From assembly GCA_027596075.1 (NCBI GenBank), contig JADGJC010000033.1, forward strand, positions 124,001-188,000: 64,000 bases of DNA. Direction: 5' to 3'. Origin of the DNA: Rhizophlyctis rosea (taxonomy: Eukaryota; Chytridiomycota; Chytridiomycetes; Rhizophlyctidales; Rhizophlyctidaceae). This document shows, in pieces, positions 32,470-44,804 of the stretch (positions are counted from its first letter, which is position 1; each line of letters starts with the position of its first letter). The notes below the pieces were generated by a model, which was not told the origin of the DNA, did not search any database, and saw nothing but the letters and a program-made list of their open reading frames with translations. The translations under genes were made by a program, and so were the position numbers.

Positions 32470-33360
32470 ATGTTAGCACGAGCTTTAGGCGGCCTGAAGG
32501 TGCCTGGACGCTTGACCTCCAACTTGCAAGGCTTTTATATACCCAAACGCTGCAGCAGACCGTTCCGGTTGCAGCCCTCCCCGTCCCAATTCCGTGCTAT
32601 TGTTTCCAATTTTCCTCCTAACGCGTTTGGGGTGGCTTTTGGCGTTGCAGACGAGGTTAGGCGCTACTCAAGTGCCCAAGACGTGCCATTTCTAATGTTT
32701 GTTTAATACCTCAGTTGCCATATTCGTTTCGGGCACGGCTGTTGGACCTATCCTTTACCGCTTGGTTGAGAGTAATAGCTGTGGCAGCTTTTGGGGGATT
32801 GATCGGTTCGTACGCAGCAATCAAAGGCTCGGCATTGCTGTCACACTGGGGGCTGTTTACATATGTGCCGGAGGAAGAGGAAGAGGAGGATATAGAGACG
32901 ATGGAAAAGGCAATATATAACGCGGTTGATGCCGAATTACCGGAAGAGGCGTACTCCCGGGAGCGGATCACTGAAAGGGGACTTGACATTGCGAAAAAGT
33001 ACACTGACTATAAAATACGCGTCAGTTTTGATTGGGGGGAGACGGACGGTCAGTTTTGGCAGATTACTCCAGGCTGCGCCTACAAAACACTCAATATTGC
33101 TTACAGAGTCATATATTACCCTTTCTCGAGCCAAGCTTGTCGATCAGCTACAGGAGCTTGAGGAGGAAATATCTCTGAAAATCCCTCGGGGCCTGGCCGC
33201 GAAGCAAGCGGAGCTGACGCGAGACTTCTTCAAAGGTTTGATATCTTTGTTGGATGAGCGTCAACAACTCGCGCGAGACCAAAGAGGGAATGATCAGAAA
33301 ACACAGATGGATAAATCGCTTCTGGATGAACGAGATCATAACACGCTGGCTCAAAATTGA
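32470..33360 (+). CDS. probable mitochondrial inner-membrane protein, 257 residues
   Basis: Three exons close in phase: 32470-32655, 32715-33048 and 33107-33360. The N-terminus is Arg/Ser/Leu-rich with no acidic residues (MLARALGGLKVPGRLTS), a likely mitochondrial targeting peptide. Exon 2 carries one membrane span (WLRVIAVAAFGGLIGSYAAI) followed by an acidic stretch (PEEEEEEDIE). Exon 3 is helical and charged (LVDQLQELEEEISLKIPRG, TRDFFKGLISLLDERQQ). I do not recognise the family. Layout (presequence, one span, charged helical domain) is typical of inner-membrane assembly or scaffold proteins. Intron 1 is chosen because its donor GTTAGG and acceptor CCTCAG give a 59-base intron in phase. Confidence 0.65.
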
Positions 33361-33832
33361 CATTTTATACCACTGAGTTCGTGTTTTCTCAGAAATCTTG
33401 ACCAATGCAAACACTCCTCGCAGTTGAACGAATGAGTTAGATTGTCCAGCGAAAGTTTTTACAAGGGTTCTCATCGAATTTGCCTGTGAACCAGTGAGGG
33501 ATTCCATACCTAAGAATGTTCAAAAATGTCCAATGATCGATCTAAAGGACCCGCAATGTCACACTGAGTCATGGATGATGACGTCGACATTCCACCGTCC
33601 TCTGTGTCTGCTGCTTTTTCACGCGGGTTCTTCCTACATCTGCGCTTTGAGGTTTCCTCTTGATTCGCATTCTGCACGACTCATGTTTCATCGCATCACG
33701 CACCGTCCTTGGCAAACTTTGCGGTTCTTATTCTTAAGCAAGTGCTTCACTTCATCCATTGCTGTAAGGCGAGAATACCAACTATCAAACACATTGACAG
33801 ACTTTGCATCCTTCACATCCAAAGCATTTACC
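33361..33832. other. intergenic, nothing recognised
   Basis: About 470 bases between two genes on the same strand. One open frame (33494-33934) overlaps the next gene's first exon but has no family signal upstream of ATG 33833. It should contain the SGNH gene promoter. Confidence 0.45.
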
Positions 33833-34636
33833 ATGGAATCAATACCGACATTTACTTCACCAGTCCATATCGTCCTCATTGGTGGTGAGAATAGTTCATC
33901 CATTATCATTCAGCCCTTTCTTCATCAAGTCTGACTCATCCCAGACAGTATTTTCGACAATGGCGTGTACGTTTCCCCTGATGCCTCCGTATCCGATCAC
34001 ATCAAGAACTACCTCTCGAAGTCTATGGGCTGCAAAGTCACACTCCTAGCACGAGATGGGGCCACCTTGTCAGGCATCTCATCTCAACTAGCCCGCCTAC
34101 CAAGTGACACAACCCACGTATTCATCAGCGCCGGTGGAAACGATGCCCTGGGAGAGCTTCATCGACTCCGCCAACCCACCAAAAATCTTCGAGAGGCGCT
34201 GGTGGTCCTAGGCGACATTCGCAGCCAGTTCGAGAAAGAATACTCAAATACAAACAAATCAGTCAAATCCAAAGCACCAAAGTCAGCAACCGGGAAACCT
34301 AAAGTTGCTGTATGCAACATCTACAATCCCCGACCGGATGCGAAGGGTACGCCTAGGATGCATCCCGAGATGGGAGGTGTCGAGGAGGGTGATGCGTGGA
34401 AGGATCCAGAACAGATTGCTATGGAAGTTGGATTGTCATTGTATAATGATGTAATATGGGCTGTGGCAGCTAGGGAGGGGATACCGGTCATTAATGTTAG
34501 GGAGATGTTTTGCGAGGCTGCGGATTATTCTACGCCTATTGAGCCGGGTGTTCAGGGAGGGGGGAAGTTGGCTAGGGCTATTTTGAGGGTGGTGGAGAAG
34601 GAGGAGTTTGATGGCGAGAGTTCTGTGTATATCTGA
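33833..34636 (+). CDS. SGNH/GDSL-type hydrolase, 247 residues
   Basis: SGNH hydrolases are serine esterases or lipases with a flavodoxin-like fold. Two exons: 33833-33884 and 33945-34636, with the GDSI Asp codon split by the intron. Block I is LIGDSIFDNGVYV (nucleophile Ser in GDS) and block III is SAGGND. The usual C-terminal DxxH block is not seen as such; instead DYSTPIEPGVQGG occupies the place, a variant known in a GDSL-like clade where Pro-Ile-Glu-Pro replaces the standard end. The long Lys/Ser insert (TNKSVKSKAPKSATGK, about residues 112-127) is a surface loop. No signal peptide, so likely cytosolic. Substrate unknown. Confidence 0.8.
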
Positions 34637-35212
34637 TAAGCTGTTGAAAATATGGGGCACGCAAGTTTGACGCGAGGGTCTATGTACACGAAGTGTTTAT
34701 TCATTGATATAGTCTAAGTTGTGTTTCCGTTTAAACCTGGTTGCTATGGGGAGGCAAGTCAACATCACAGCAGTACAAAGTGTTCTCTTCTCAATATGAA
34801 ATGGAACTTTCAATCAAATAGGTGGAATCGACACTTTCACTTTCACAAGGAAAGCTGGAGGGTCCCAAGTGTTCCTGTGCATGCTGCATGCTGTGCCTCC
34901 CGATGGTGGGACTGGCTACTTAAGTACCGCTCTCAAGTCTGGTTCGCTTCCATTTCCCCTTGTCAAGTTTTCAAGCTGCCGCTCAATCAGCCCTGTTCTT
35001 TGATAAGGCCACCTGCTAATTGCGGACCATAGAGCGGCAGCCCAATAAGACAGTAACAGTCACTGTTTATCCGTCTTCAAAATGGATTCTTCTCCTCGAA
35101 GACCAGCCAAGTTTTCCCTTGATTCTGTGCGCCCGCTCGTCGGCTCGGCTCGCTGGAGATCTAGTCGCTGTCACTATGCATCCACCGGTATGGGTTTACA
35201 GCTGCACTTGAA
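34637..35212. other. intergenic; possible extra 5' exon of the next gene
   Basis: About 580 bases. An ATG at about 35082 opens MDSSPRRPAKFSLDSVRPLV, followed by a GTATGG donor, and could be a first exon of the 35213 gene. It does not join in phase with the acceptor at 35240, so it is not included. Confidence 0.4.
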
Positions 35213-38200
35213 ATGTCCACATGGATGATGAAACTGACGTGCAGTCATTACTCTTGGCTGGTGTTATTAGTCGACGCTGATACAATAATATGGACCGATG
35301 GCAAAGATGTATTTTTTACCACACTGTCGACTGGTCAAACAATTGCACTTGGGCTATCACTTCGCCCCTCCGCCACCAACCCCGGTGAAGTCTCCCGCAT
35401 TCATCAGCTTGCAGCCTACAAGCACGGTGCAATTACACTCGTTGCCTGTGTTGTTGAGACGGACCGGAAGCCGGACCGCGGCAGAATTGGTCGTTTTGCT
35501 CCATTCACTATCGCCCTCTGGTCTTGGAAGACATCCCACACGGATCCGATTGAATGGGATGTCCATGAGCTTACCACTTACCGAATGTACAAACTTTTGC
35601 CAACTCTCCACTTGAAATGGTTGAATGGATGTTCTCCCCCCACCTTCATGGTAAGTCTTCCTTGGAGATACCCAACGTTGAATGCAATCACAACCTCATA
35701 CATTGTGTCATAGGTCATGAACTCAGAAATTTCTGCTGTGAAAATAAACTTTGCGCCAAATGGAAAGACAAATGGCTACGGTGTATATTACTTATCTGCC
35801 TTGTCTCAGACCACTTGGGTGTGTACATCAGAGGACCCTTTGGGTAATTGTGTACCTGGACCTCCAATTGAGGCAACGTGTCAATCATGGGGGAAAGACG
35901 CCTTCATCATGTGAGTGACTGCGCATTTACAAGACTCCCGGAATATAAGGGTGACCGGCAGAATAATAGCATCCGCAAAGAATCTGTGACCACCATCGGA
36001 GGAACAGAGAACGACTTGATGAGGCTTAGCTTGCTGGACGTATCAGAGGTGAGTGAGCATGGTCCTTCAAGAAGTTTTAAAATGTGCAAGTACTGAGCAA
36101 CTCACATCCTATATTGGATGCAGTACCCTAAGAAGCACTACTCCTCCCCAATCAATTCACCCGTTCGGTCTGTCCTACCTATCCGCAGAAACACATATGC
36201 CCTCACAGTGGACATCCCACAGACAGTGCTGGAGTCTTTCGATATTCTACATTCCCGAGCCGATGCTACACCAGAACTCCAGCTGAGCAACCCATCTGCA
36301 CCTGATCCCCCACTTCTGAAACCCAAACCCGACACCATTCGTGGGGAGTTGTCACAGGTGGACATCAAGAAGGAGCCACCACTGTCCAAACTATATGTGA
36401 TACGCATCCCGGAGACTGATGCCACTAGTGTGGAGATCCTGGCAGAAGCTGAATTGCCCATTATCATGCCTGACTTGTTGCACATTGGGGTATGCGTTTA
36501 CTCCCTCACTAGAGTAGCAAGATTATTCTCATCATGTTTGCCATTAGGCCAAAGGGCAGATACTGGTCGGAAATAGTACCATCTCCAAGTTGCTGCAATT
36601 CCAGTGGTCGAATGGAGAATTGACACAAGTGGATACACTGGTGGGTTGAATGTGGACTCGTGGTTTCATATTTTGGATTTTCTTTTTGAACATGACAATT
36701 TGTTCAGCATCTGCCACCCTCTACCCGCGCATACGGCATAGTTGGTTCGGACAGCTCTGATCAGTTCGCTGTATTGTTGGCAAAACCACAGCGGAAGGAG
36801 TTGCTGGGTGGGGAAGGGACGAAAACGGATATCTCCATAGGAATATTGATGGAAAAGCAGACGAAGAGTATTGATAGGGTGGAGGAGGATGAGAAGAGCA
36901 CTCCGTTTGAGATGAAAATGCCTGGTGGGATGGTTTTGGGAGGAGGGATGGGTAGCCAACGCCCTCTCGTGATGGAAGTCGAATCATCTGTCTCTCATGT
37001 GGCGAAAACTAGCATCTTGAGTGCAGATGGTGACAAGGGTGAAGAAAAGCGGGAGGAAATTTCGCTACAATCCCTTCACGCGCTCTTGACCGGCTTTGTG
37101 AGCAAAACTGATATGACCTTGAAAAGAATTGAGGAGCGGCAAGGGAGGATGGAGGGACGGTTAGACCGATTGGAGAAGATGCTAGGCGGTTTGATACCAA
37201 CCACTGGGGATGGTGATATCTCTGCAGTGCAAACTCCATCTGTAGCTGAAAACAGAGCACTCTTGAAAACCTACGATGGTGTTGCAACAAGTGTGGCTGT
37301 GGCCGATGAAGATTGGGAAGATGTCCGTCAGCCGGATGGGGATTGGGAGGAAGTAATGGCAAAGGAATCGACTGGAGCGGAAAATCTTGTCATCGACAGT
37401 GATCAGAATGATCAGGTACGACTGCCTCCTTTGCTTATCCTTGCCATTATCATCGTTTATGGAAGCAATCAAACCTTCTCTAGATAAAGTGGCCTAGTGG
37501 AGTTGCCGAAATGGCTTGGGCAGTGAAAGAGCCGGATTTATCGGAAGAGCTTCAATCGCAAGGTTACGATCCTCAAGCGGGACCTTGCTGCAGCAGCTGG
37601 GATCTGGATGACGGTGATAAGGTCTTTGTACAGTCTGTAAGCCTCGGGCTAGAAGCCGTCAACCAGTCAAGGGAAGTAAAAATTCCTGATGGTTGCAATG
37701 TAAGTGTTTTGCTTCCCGCTCTTCTGGAATAGCAAATCAAATCAACACGCAGATTGTGGAAGTTACCGAATCGATTGACGGAAAAACCTCTTTTGAGTCT
37801 CGTGACAAAACTCTTGAAACAAAGATGAAGATGAGGGAAGTTCTAACTGATCTTTGCTCAGCAAATTTCCACTCGGCGACGGAGCAGATGCTACAGATTC
37901 GGATCAGCGACAGGTCAACCTTGGAAGGAGTCGTTGCAGTTATAATTGAGAGAGGGTTTGAAGAACCGCAGCTGATTGCACGGCTATGCAAAGCACTTGA
38001 TGTAGATCTGCCGGCAAGGGAGGAGTGGATGAACGGTACCTCCGAGATTCCAACCGGACGCAACCTTTTTCGTGAAGAGCTGATGAAGCAGTGTTGGTGC
38101 CTCTTCCGAAAGGTATTGAAAGGCAACACGGCGATATGGGAGCTAGAGCTATCGGAGCAGTTCCGGGCCGCAAATGAGGAAACTGAACAGACTGAGCCGG

Positions 38201-38760
38201 CTTTTGATGGAGATACAGATACCACATGGCGGATGGAAACAGTAGTTAAAGTACAGTTGATTGGTGAACTTTTCAATGTTGAACTGATCCGACCTACCTT
38301 TGTCCTCGGGAGGATTTGCGATTTATTGCGGCATGAGGAGGATAGTGGGAATGCGGATGTTGAATGTGCTTGTAGATTGATGGCGACTGCTGGGGAAAGG
38401 CTGGAGCGGCTGAAAGGTGCTGTCATCTTAGACACCCACTTTCAGATGATAAGACAACTGTTATCGGATGGGAAACTTTCGCCTCGGGTCAGGGATGGGG
38501 TGACAGACCTCCTTCGTCTGCGACAGAATGGGTGGACACCATCTCCCCCAATATCAAGGACGACACCAGTTGAAGAGATTGAGCGGAGGGGTCCCCAATC
38601 GATTTTCGGGCGTCCAAGCGAGTTGGGCCAAGGTGTCGGGGATCTGATGATCAGTTCTTCTGAAACCAGCCCGTTTCAGAAGTACGCGAAAAGGTATGGA
38701 TTCCGCACGTTGTATCTCATTCATCAAGTCGCGAGCAACAAAGAAAGTATTTCACACTGA
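35213..38760 (+). CDS. beta-rich (propeller-like) / coiled-coil / MIF4G protein, about 1046 residues; may be two genes
   Basis: Eight exons join in phase: 35213-35650, 35714-35910, 35934-36048, 36124-36489, 36548-36640, 36708-37415, 37484-37699 and 37753-38760. Residues 1-450 are beta-rich with propeller-like repeats (GQILVGNSTISKLLQFQW, TRAYGIVGSDSSDQFAVLL). A coiled coil follows (KTDMTLKRIEERQGRMEGRL). Exon 8 holds a clear MIF4G domain: LEGVVAVIIERGFEEPQL, LFREELMKQCWCLF, VKVQLIGELFNVELI, then CRLMATAGERLE and RVRDGVTDLLRLRQNGW. MIF4G binds eIF4A-type helicases, so a role in translation or mRNA decay is inferred. The exon 7 to 8 junction is canonical, but a stop at 37730 in the read-through allows a split into two genes. 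The true 3' end may lie past 38760: a GTATGG donor at about 38694 leads to more coding-like sequence at 38791-38937 whose phase does not close. Confidence 0.6.
37753..38760 (+). other. MIF4G domain exon
   Basis: This single large exon carries the whole MIF4G domain (about residues 735-985 of the joined model). Helical pairs and the spacing of FIGELF-like, CKLL-like and DLR-x-W-like motifs match eIF4G more than CWC22 or NOM1. If the upstream gene is separate, translation would have to start at an internal Met (ETKMKMREVL), just before the domain. Confidence 0.75.
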
Positions 38761-39649
38761 CTGGGGCGACCACATATCGTTCTGCTGCAGTGCTGGACAT
38801 GAAGGCGCCTCCTTCGCTCTCGCTGGGCAGCGAACACGAGCGAACTTACAACCCAACGCTATCCCTATTCAAAACCGCGGATCAGCAAATTGCACAGGAG
38901 ACATACAGGTTGTTTTTGGACAGCCGAGCGCGTTAGGAAATATGGATCTTACTGCTAGGAGGACTGCACTTCAAAGTGGCAGCCCATTTCGGGAGCATGC
39001 ACGAAGGTGAGGGAGGAGGTCCAAACGTGGCAAATGATGGCCAGCATTCTGCAAGAAAATGACCAGTTTTTTCAGTTTCAGTCTTGCATCCCGCAGTTCC
39101 AACGCTCAAGGGTTTGCATCAGTCGGCCGACAGCAGCGTCTTGATGCAGGGGTGGAAGAACAGCGCCCATTCAGAAATGGCAGTGGGAATTGGACGGAGT
39201 GGAGATGATGGAATGTACAAAATTCCTTGCTTCATCATCAGATAGTCATAGCTAGGCTGAATGATAACATACCCCAAATCTCACTGAAGCAAAAGCTTCT
39301 ACTTGTTACCCAATAATAATCATTTGCATTGAGCGCTCGGACGGGTGGGCGTGTAGTGAAACAAGCAAGATAGTGCGGACAGGTCGCGAGGACCATGCTT
39401 CCTCAACTCTAAATGAGGATTCATGACTGCCATTACACTCATATGTGATTGCATGAAAACAAAAGCACTCAAATCTGGCCGCAAATGAAATACGAGGTCT
39501 ATTTTTATGATGGTACCTGGACCAATACAGCATACAAAGAAAAACCGGTGAAAACCGGCGACTACAACATGCAAACGGAAAAACCACAAAAAGCATTGAA
39601 AAACGATGTATATACAAGCACGAAAATCCTACTGATCTTCCTACCCAAA
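38761..39649. other. region between convergent genes; possible 3' exon of the MIF4G gene
   Basis: About 890 bases. The part at 38791-38937 reads DMKAPPSLSLGSEHERTY then QETYRLFLDSRAR and a stop, which looks coding. The rest (38940-39649) has no signal. The two genes here converge, so no promoter is expected. Confidence 0.4.
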
Positions 39650-42600
39650 TCACGCCTCGATGACCTCCGTTAGTGCAAGTGGGAACACTCCCTCCTTATT
39701 ACGTGACAGGTTCTTCCCAAGTGCCCAGTCATCTTCATAGGTCTCCCTGTAAAAGAAAAAAGTTCGGCATGTCAGACTCTTTACAACAAATCTCAACATC
39801 AACTTGAGTCAATAAGTCACCCACAAACATACCTAACAAGAATAATATCCCCCTTCGTAGCCTCCAACTCATCCGGCAATGTAGGCGTAAAATCATACAC
39901 AACCCTATACATTAACACCCCATTCATCCCAACACCAGACCCCTTCGGCTTCGCAGCCTTGTCCCGGGGAAGCGTCGGCGGCGCCTGTCCCGTTCCGAGC
40001 GATCCTGCGCGTCGTGCCGGGGGTGGGATCGCAGGTATTTGAGAGGGCGCTGAGGACGAGGTGTCGTCGTCTTCGTTGGTGTCTTGGTGTTCTTCATAAG
40101 GTGGAGGACGGGTGTCTCGCTTTCGGACGGCGTGTGCGGGGTTGTCGTTTGCGAGTGCCAGTGTGGTGTCTGCGGCCAGTTCGGCGGTGGGTGTTGGGGG
40201 TGCGGGTGCTGGAGAGTTGGCGGTAGACAAGGGTGGAGTGGGTAGAGGCATCTCTACGACGGGAGTTGCGCCGTTGGTAGGACTGGTGCCATTGTCCGTT
40301 GCGCTCAAAGATGCCAGACGGGCCAATTTGGCCATCGTTGCTTCCAACTGTGCGGTTGCGGTGCCGGGGACACCAGGTTCAGGCGGCGGGGACATCTTCA
40401 AGCCAGAGTGAACGACCTTGCCGCCAAGAGCATTGTAAGGGCTGTTCTTGATGCTCTTTGTTGAAGGATTGCGCTTATGACCATCGGGCGTGTTAGTCCT
40501 CTGCGGCACTTGCTGATCTTCCCATTGAGCCGGGTCGGTAGGAATCTGACCGGGCTGGTTTTGGAAAGGGGGCGGAAGCTGCGGCAAGGCCGAGAGTGGT
40601 GGGCTGGCAGGTACGGTGTTTGATCGTTGCGGGACAGCTGGGAATTGCATTTGCAATTTGCCGTTGCCGTATGCGCCAAAGGGCGTTGCGGCCGCGGCGG
40701 GGGTTGTTGCGCCTCGCGCTGGAGTAACGGATGACATTGGCAAAAGACCGGAGTATGCTCTCGCCGCGTTGGTTCCCCAGGCCCAGCCGTCGCCAAGCAA
40801 TTTCCTATTCATTGAGAGGACGCTTAGTTCTCAAAGTTGCATGAGAAGATTTACCACGCATACATACCTGATAACAATGATATCCCCAAGCTCCATCGGC
40901 AGCTGATCCGCCCTGGTTGGTGCAAATGGACTAATGCACACATACGTGCTCCCACCGCCAGTAGCCTGACCAAGCATGTCCGGTGAACTCATGGGCGATG
41001 TGCCAATAGGAGATGCGCCAGAAGTGTTGGAGTTGACCGTGTCGGTTCGGCGAGGGATCATCATCCCTTGCCCAGGAGATGGCGGGCCCTGGGGCATTTG
41101 CATACCGGGAACGACTCCATACCCGTTTTGTTGCATGTTGGGTTGGAACTGCTGGCCATACGGATCATAAGGCGATGCGCCGTAAGGAGCGCCGTAAACT
41201 GTACCGTAAGCCGCTGCGTTCATGTGGTGAGATGGTGGTTGCGAGACCGTGACGTGTGGCCCGGCAAGGTTCGGGCTGGACTGGTAGTGGTTACTCATGT
41301 AGGGCGAGTTGTTGATCGGCTGGGGCGCCATGTAAGGAGAGGCAGGGGCTGCATTGACCGGCTGAGGGGCGGCGACAGCGGGGGCAACTTGCTGCGACGT
41401 TGCTGCGGGGTGGCCCTGGTAGGCGCTGCGGGAAGTGTATTCGGATTGTGCGCGGGGAGGTGGACGGCGTCCGTTCTCGGTAAGGTTGACAATCGTCAAG
41501 TAATCCAAATACACGAAACCGATGTTGCCGGTGGACATGTTTTTGCCCATTCCCCAACCTGTGGTGCGAGACGATCAGCACAACTGGCCTACATTGTTTA
41601 CAAACAGAATTTCGACAACTTACCGTCGTCGTACGTCTCTTTCACAGTGATGAGATCACCTTCCCTCATTCTCAACTCATCCGGCAAATTGCCATCATAC
41701 GACGTAATCGCACGATACATAACCCCCTCCTGCGGTCCAGGCCCCGGCGCCGCCTTCCCAGTAATCGCCCTTCCGATCGGATTCCCATCAACAGCCTCAG
41801 ACGGCGTAATCGACATCCCCGCAATAGACCCATTAATAACCGACCCCCCATTAACAGACACACCCGCAATAGACGACCCAACAAACTCATCCTTAATCGA
41901 CCCATTCGTCGAACTATTCCCAGTGTCAAACGCCACAAGCGTAGGCAACGCATTCGGGTTAATCTCCACCGCCTCACCGGCTGGCACAACCACAACGGGA
42001 ACTTCGATGGCGGTTAAGGGCTTCTGCCCGCCCATCTCCGTATAAATACTGAAATTAACAACATACTTAATCGTCAAAAGCGGCGTGTCCAGCGACGCCT
42101 CCAACTTCTCCGGCACGTTCAACACCATGGCTCGTTGCCATTCCTGGTTCGTAAAATCATTCGGGTGGCCCACCCCGATCAGTTCCGTGACGTTCGAGTA
42201 CGTCGCCACATCGCTTTTAGAGTTTTTGGCGAGGATGTAACGCCGGGTGCATTTTAGGTGTGCGGTGACGCGGGAGATTCGGTTGCGGACGTCGGTGGGC
42301 ATGTCCATTAGGCGGATTTGGCAGGGGATTGGGTCGAGGGGGTTTAGGACGCGGCGTTGGACGTGGATTTCGTATTTGAAGTCTTCTTTTGAGGAGCGGA
42401 GGGAGGCGTTTTCGTCGATTACCTGGTTGCGATGGGGAAGGGGGTGAGTTTTGGTGGTTATGCTAGATTTTGCTTTCGATTGAAAAGTGTAATGCACAAC
42501 GAATGCCCAACGCACCTGTTCATTATTAGTAACCGTAACAGGCCTCTGCTCCGCTAACAACTTCCTCCTAGCCTCCTTCGGCATAACCATCTCCACCCTC

Positions 42601-43173
42601 GCATCCCACTCCTTCGTCTGCCTCCCCATCGAACTCCACTGCAACGTCGCTCTCAACGTATAATACACCTGCACCGTCCCGTCATTATACGTCGGTGGCA
42701 ATCCCTCAGTCGGCAAATCGATCGTGAAAGGGAACTTGAAATTCTTAGCCTCGGTGTTGAGCGTCCGCGTTTCGCCGGATTCGCGGGCATCGAAGATAAC
42801 CCGATCAATTTGGATGAGCTTCTTGATTTCGGTCTGGAAGGGCGTTGTTCCGTTGAGACCGATGGCGGCTTCGGATTGCTGGCCTTTTTGGATGTGTTTG
42901 CAGAAACCTTTTAGGACGATGGAGAGCTGGGGTTTGTTGGTGGGTGTGGTGAGGGGTTAGTATTGCTTTCGCAGCGGCAGTTTCGTGACTAATCATAAAG
43001 GACAAACATACCCTAGCTTCCTTCGCGGCCTTCTTCATAATCAAGTCAATATTTCCCAGCAATTTACGCTCGACACCCCATCCCCCTTCAACAACAAAGG
43101 TCCCGTTCTCCCCTTTACACGACGCATCCGGCACAATCTCCAAACTCTTCACGGCAGACCCGCCGAAACTCAT
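39650..43173 (-). CDS. arrestin-domain protein with three SH3 domains and a PPxY motif, 1043 residues
   Basis: Alpha-arrestins recruit Nedd4/Rsp5 ubiquitin ligases to membrane cargo through PPxY motifs. Six exons close in phase: 43173-43012, 42926-42516, 42422-41624, 41558-40868, 40804-39833 and 39746-39650. Residues 1-360 form the arrestin fold (SIVLKGFCKHIQ, KFPFTIDLPTEGLPPTYND, KYEIHVQRRVLNPLDPIPCQ, PLLTIKYVVNFSIY). SH3 domains are at about 425-485 (LPDELRMREGDLITV), 660-718 (ADQLPMELGDIIVIR) and 979-1040 (LPDELEATKGDIILVR). Long Pro/Gln/Ser linkers separate them, with RPPPYEEH just before SH3-3, a textbook PPPY ligase-docking motif. The protein should act as a trafficking scaffold at the plasma membrane or endosomes. 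The arrestin-SH3 combination is unusual; each domain call is strong. Confidence 0.88.
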
Positions 43174-44804
43174 ATTTACTGAATGTACGCTTTAGGGTTA
43201 AGCGGTCGGCGATTGGTTCAGAGAGCACTGCATAAAGCATGCAACTCCCAATGTTCTTTTTCCACCGGACAGTTCAAGAGGCAAAAAAGTGGAGAATGAA
43301 ATGAAGGATGCATCGTTCCCGCTTCAACGCCTTTTGAGAGCGTCCCAACATTTTGACGTGGGAGTTGTGCCACAAGATGGCGTTTCGGAGGACGGGGAGT
43401 GCCAAAGCCTGCAGGTGTGAGAAGCCTACAGCTGGCGTTCTGGGCAGGAGGACATCAGCATGAGGGTTCATTCCCGCAGCAACCTGGTCCAGGAAGGGGG
43501 CCCAGTTGGCTCGCAAATCCCCTCCTTTAGCACACCCTGCAACCAATTGGCCACCATCGTGTTGGCGAAACTCCGACTAGCTTCCGTAAACCCGCGTGTG
43601 TCGATGCAGCAAGGACCCAACCACGCATCGTCCCGTCCGCACGCGCAGCTTCTTGCCACGGAATGATTGGTTGCGTGCCGTCTGGACGCGCACGGCGGCG
43701 GGCTTAGTGGTGTTACCGCGGGTCTCACAAAGTTGTACACTCTGGCGCAAAGCCACACACAACAGAAACACAAAAACCTTGAAGTTGTAAAATTATCAAA
43801 GCATCGTGATCAGGGTCTGGTTATGCCAAATTGCCAATGTTCAGGGTCCCAAATTGTTACCCCCATACGGAAGATATTTGCTAGATTTGTCTCAAAATTA
43901 TCCGGTATTCTGACATTGTCTTATCCTTATCTCATTCTTGATTCGAGCAGTGCATTGAACTTGATGGGCAATGCGTCCGATGTTGAAGGTTGCAAACGCT
44001 GCTAAACCATACTTCATGTCATTGCATTATGGGGGTTGAACTCCATTTGGGCGCAGAACAAAGGTTCCCATGACTTGCTTACATTCGACGATAATCCTGT
44101 ATAATATAAACGTCATGAAAAACAATCCAAACATACGCGGATTCCATCCCTGCATGTTGTTTCTTTACAAGTTGTGGCTGAGTTTGTTTACCCTACCTAC
44201 AATTCGCTCGGTTGGGTTGCATTTAGTTGCGGATATGAGATGCAACACGCACCACAAGTTGTAGAGGCTTTCTGAATTTTGCAACAGTGAGAAGCGAAAC
44301 CTGAATACTCTGAATACCAGGTCACAAATCTCAGCGATGGTTCTCCTTCCATATGCTCCACTTCTAACCAAGCTCTGAGCTTCCCGAAGCTTTGCCCATT
44401 TCCCGTTCAAGTTCACCAATCGGAACAGCGGAGAAGCGGGACATTCTCCGAACTATGAGGCGGCGGTGCCAGATACTTGGGGTTTTCGGCTGGATCGTGG
44501 TCGGAGAAATTGATGTATCGAGCCTTGGATTTGAGATGGCGTTTTTGACTGTGAGAAGGGGAAGCGAATCAATGAAAGTAGTATGGAGGCTAACAAATTC
44601 CAATCAAAATCTCATTGCCTCAACATCGACTACCGGTAAATGCATTCTTTTATTCAAAATTTGATTTCCATACTTGGCTTCACAAGACTGTTACTTATCT
44701 ATCTACATACATTACTTGTTGATCACTGACCCAAACATGCAAATATAAGCTGGAAGGCTAACGCTTTTCCCATCCCTACTTCATGAGACTCCTGTACCGA
44801 AAAT
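43174..44804. other. 1.6-kb gene-poor region
   Basis: Apart from a possible coding remnant (43277-43680), frames here are short. The part at 43800-44800 is AT-rich with no family signal. It contains the arrestin-SH3 promoter at its left end and the 3' end of the chitosanase gene at its right. Confidence 0.45.
43277..43680 (-). pseudogene. possible coding remnant, frame broken once
   Basis: Two minus-strand frames appear to continue each other with a one-base shift: TRGFTEASRSFANTMVANWL, then GDLRANWAPFLDQVAAGMNP and SHLQALALPVLRNAILWHNS. Composition is protein-like and codon use even. I do not recognise the family. It could be a degraded gene or chance. Confidence 0.3.

Noticed and set aside
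35082..35190. Possible first exon (MDSSPRRPAKF...) of the propeller-MIF4G gene
   Set aside because: The donor at about 35189 and acceptor near 35240 do not join in the needed phase; kept only as a note.
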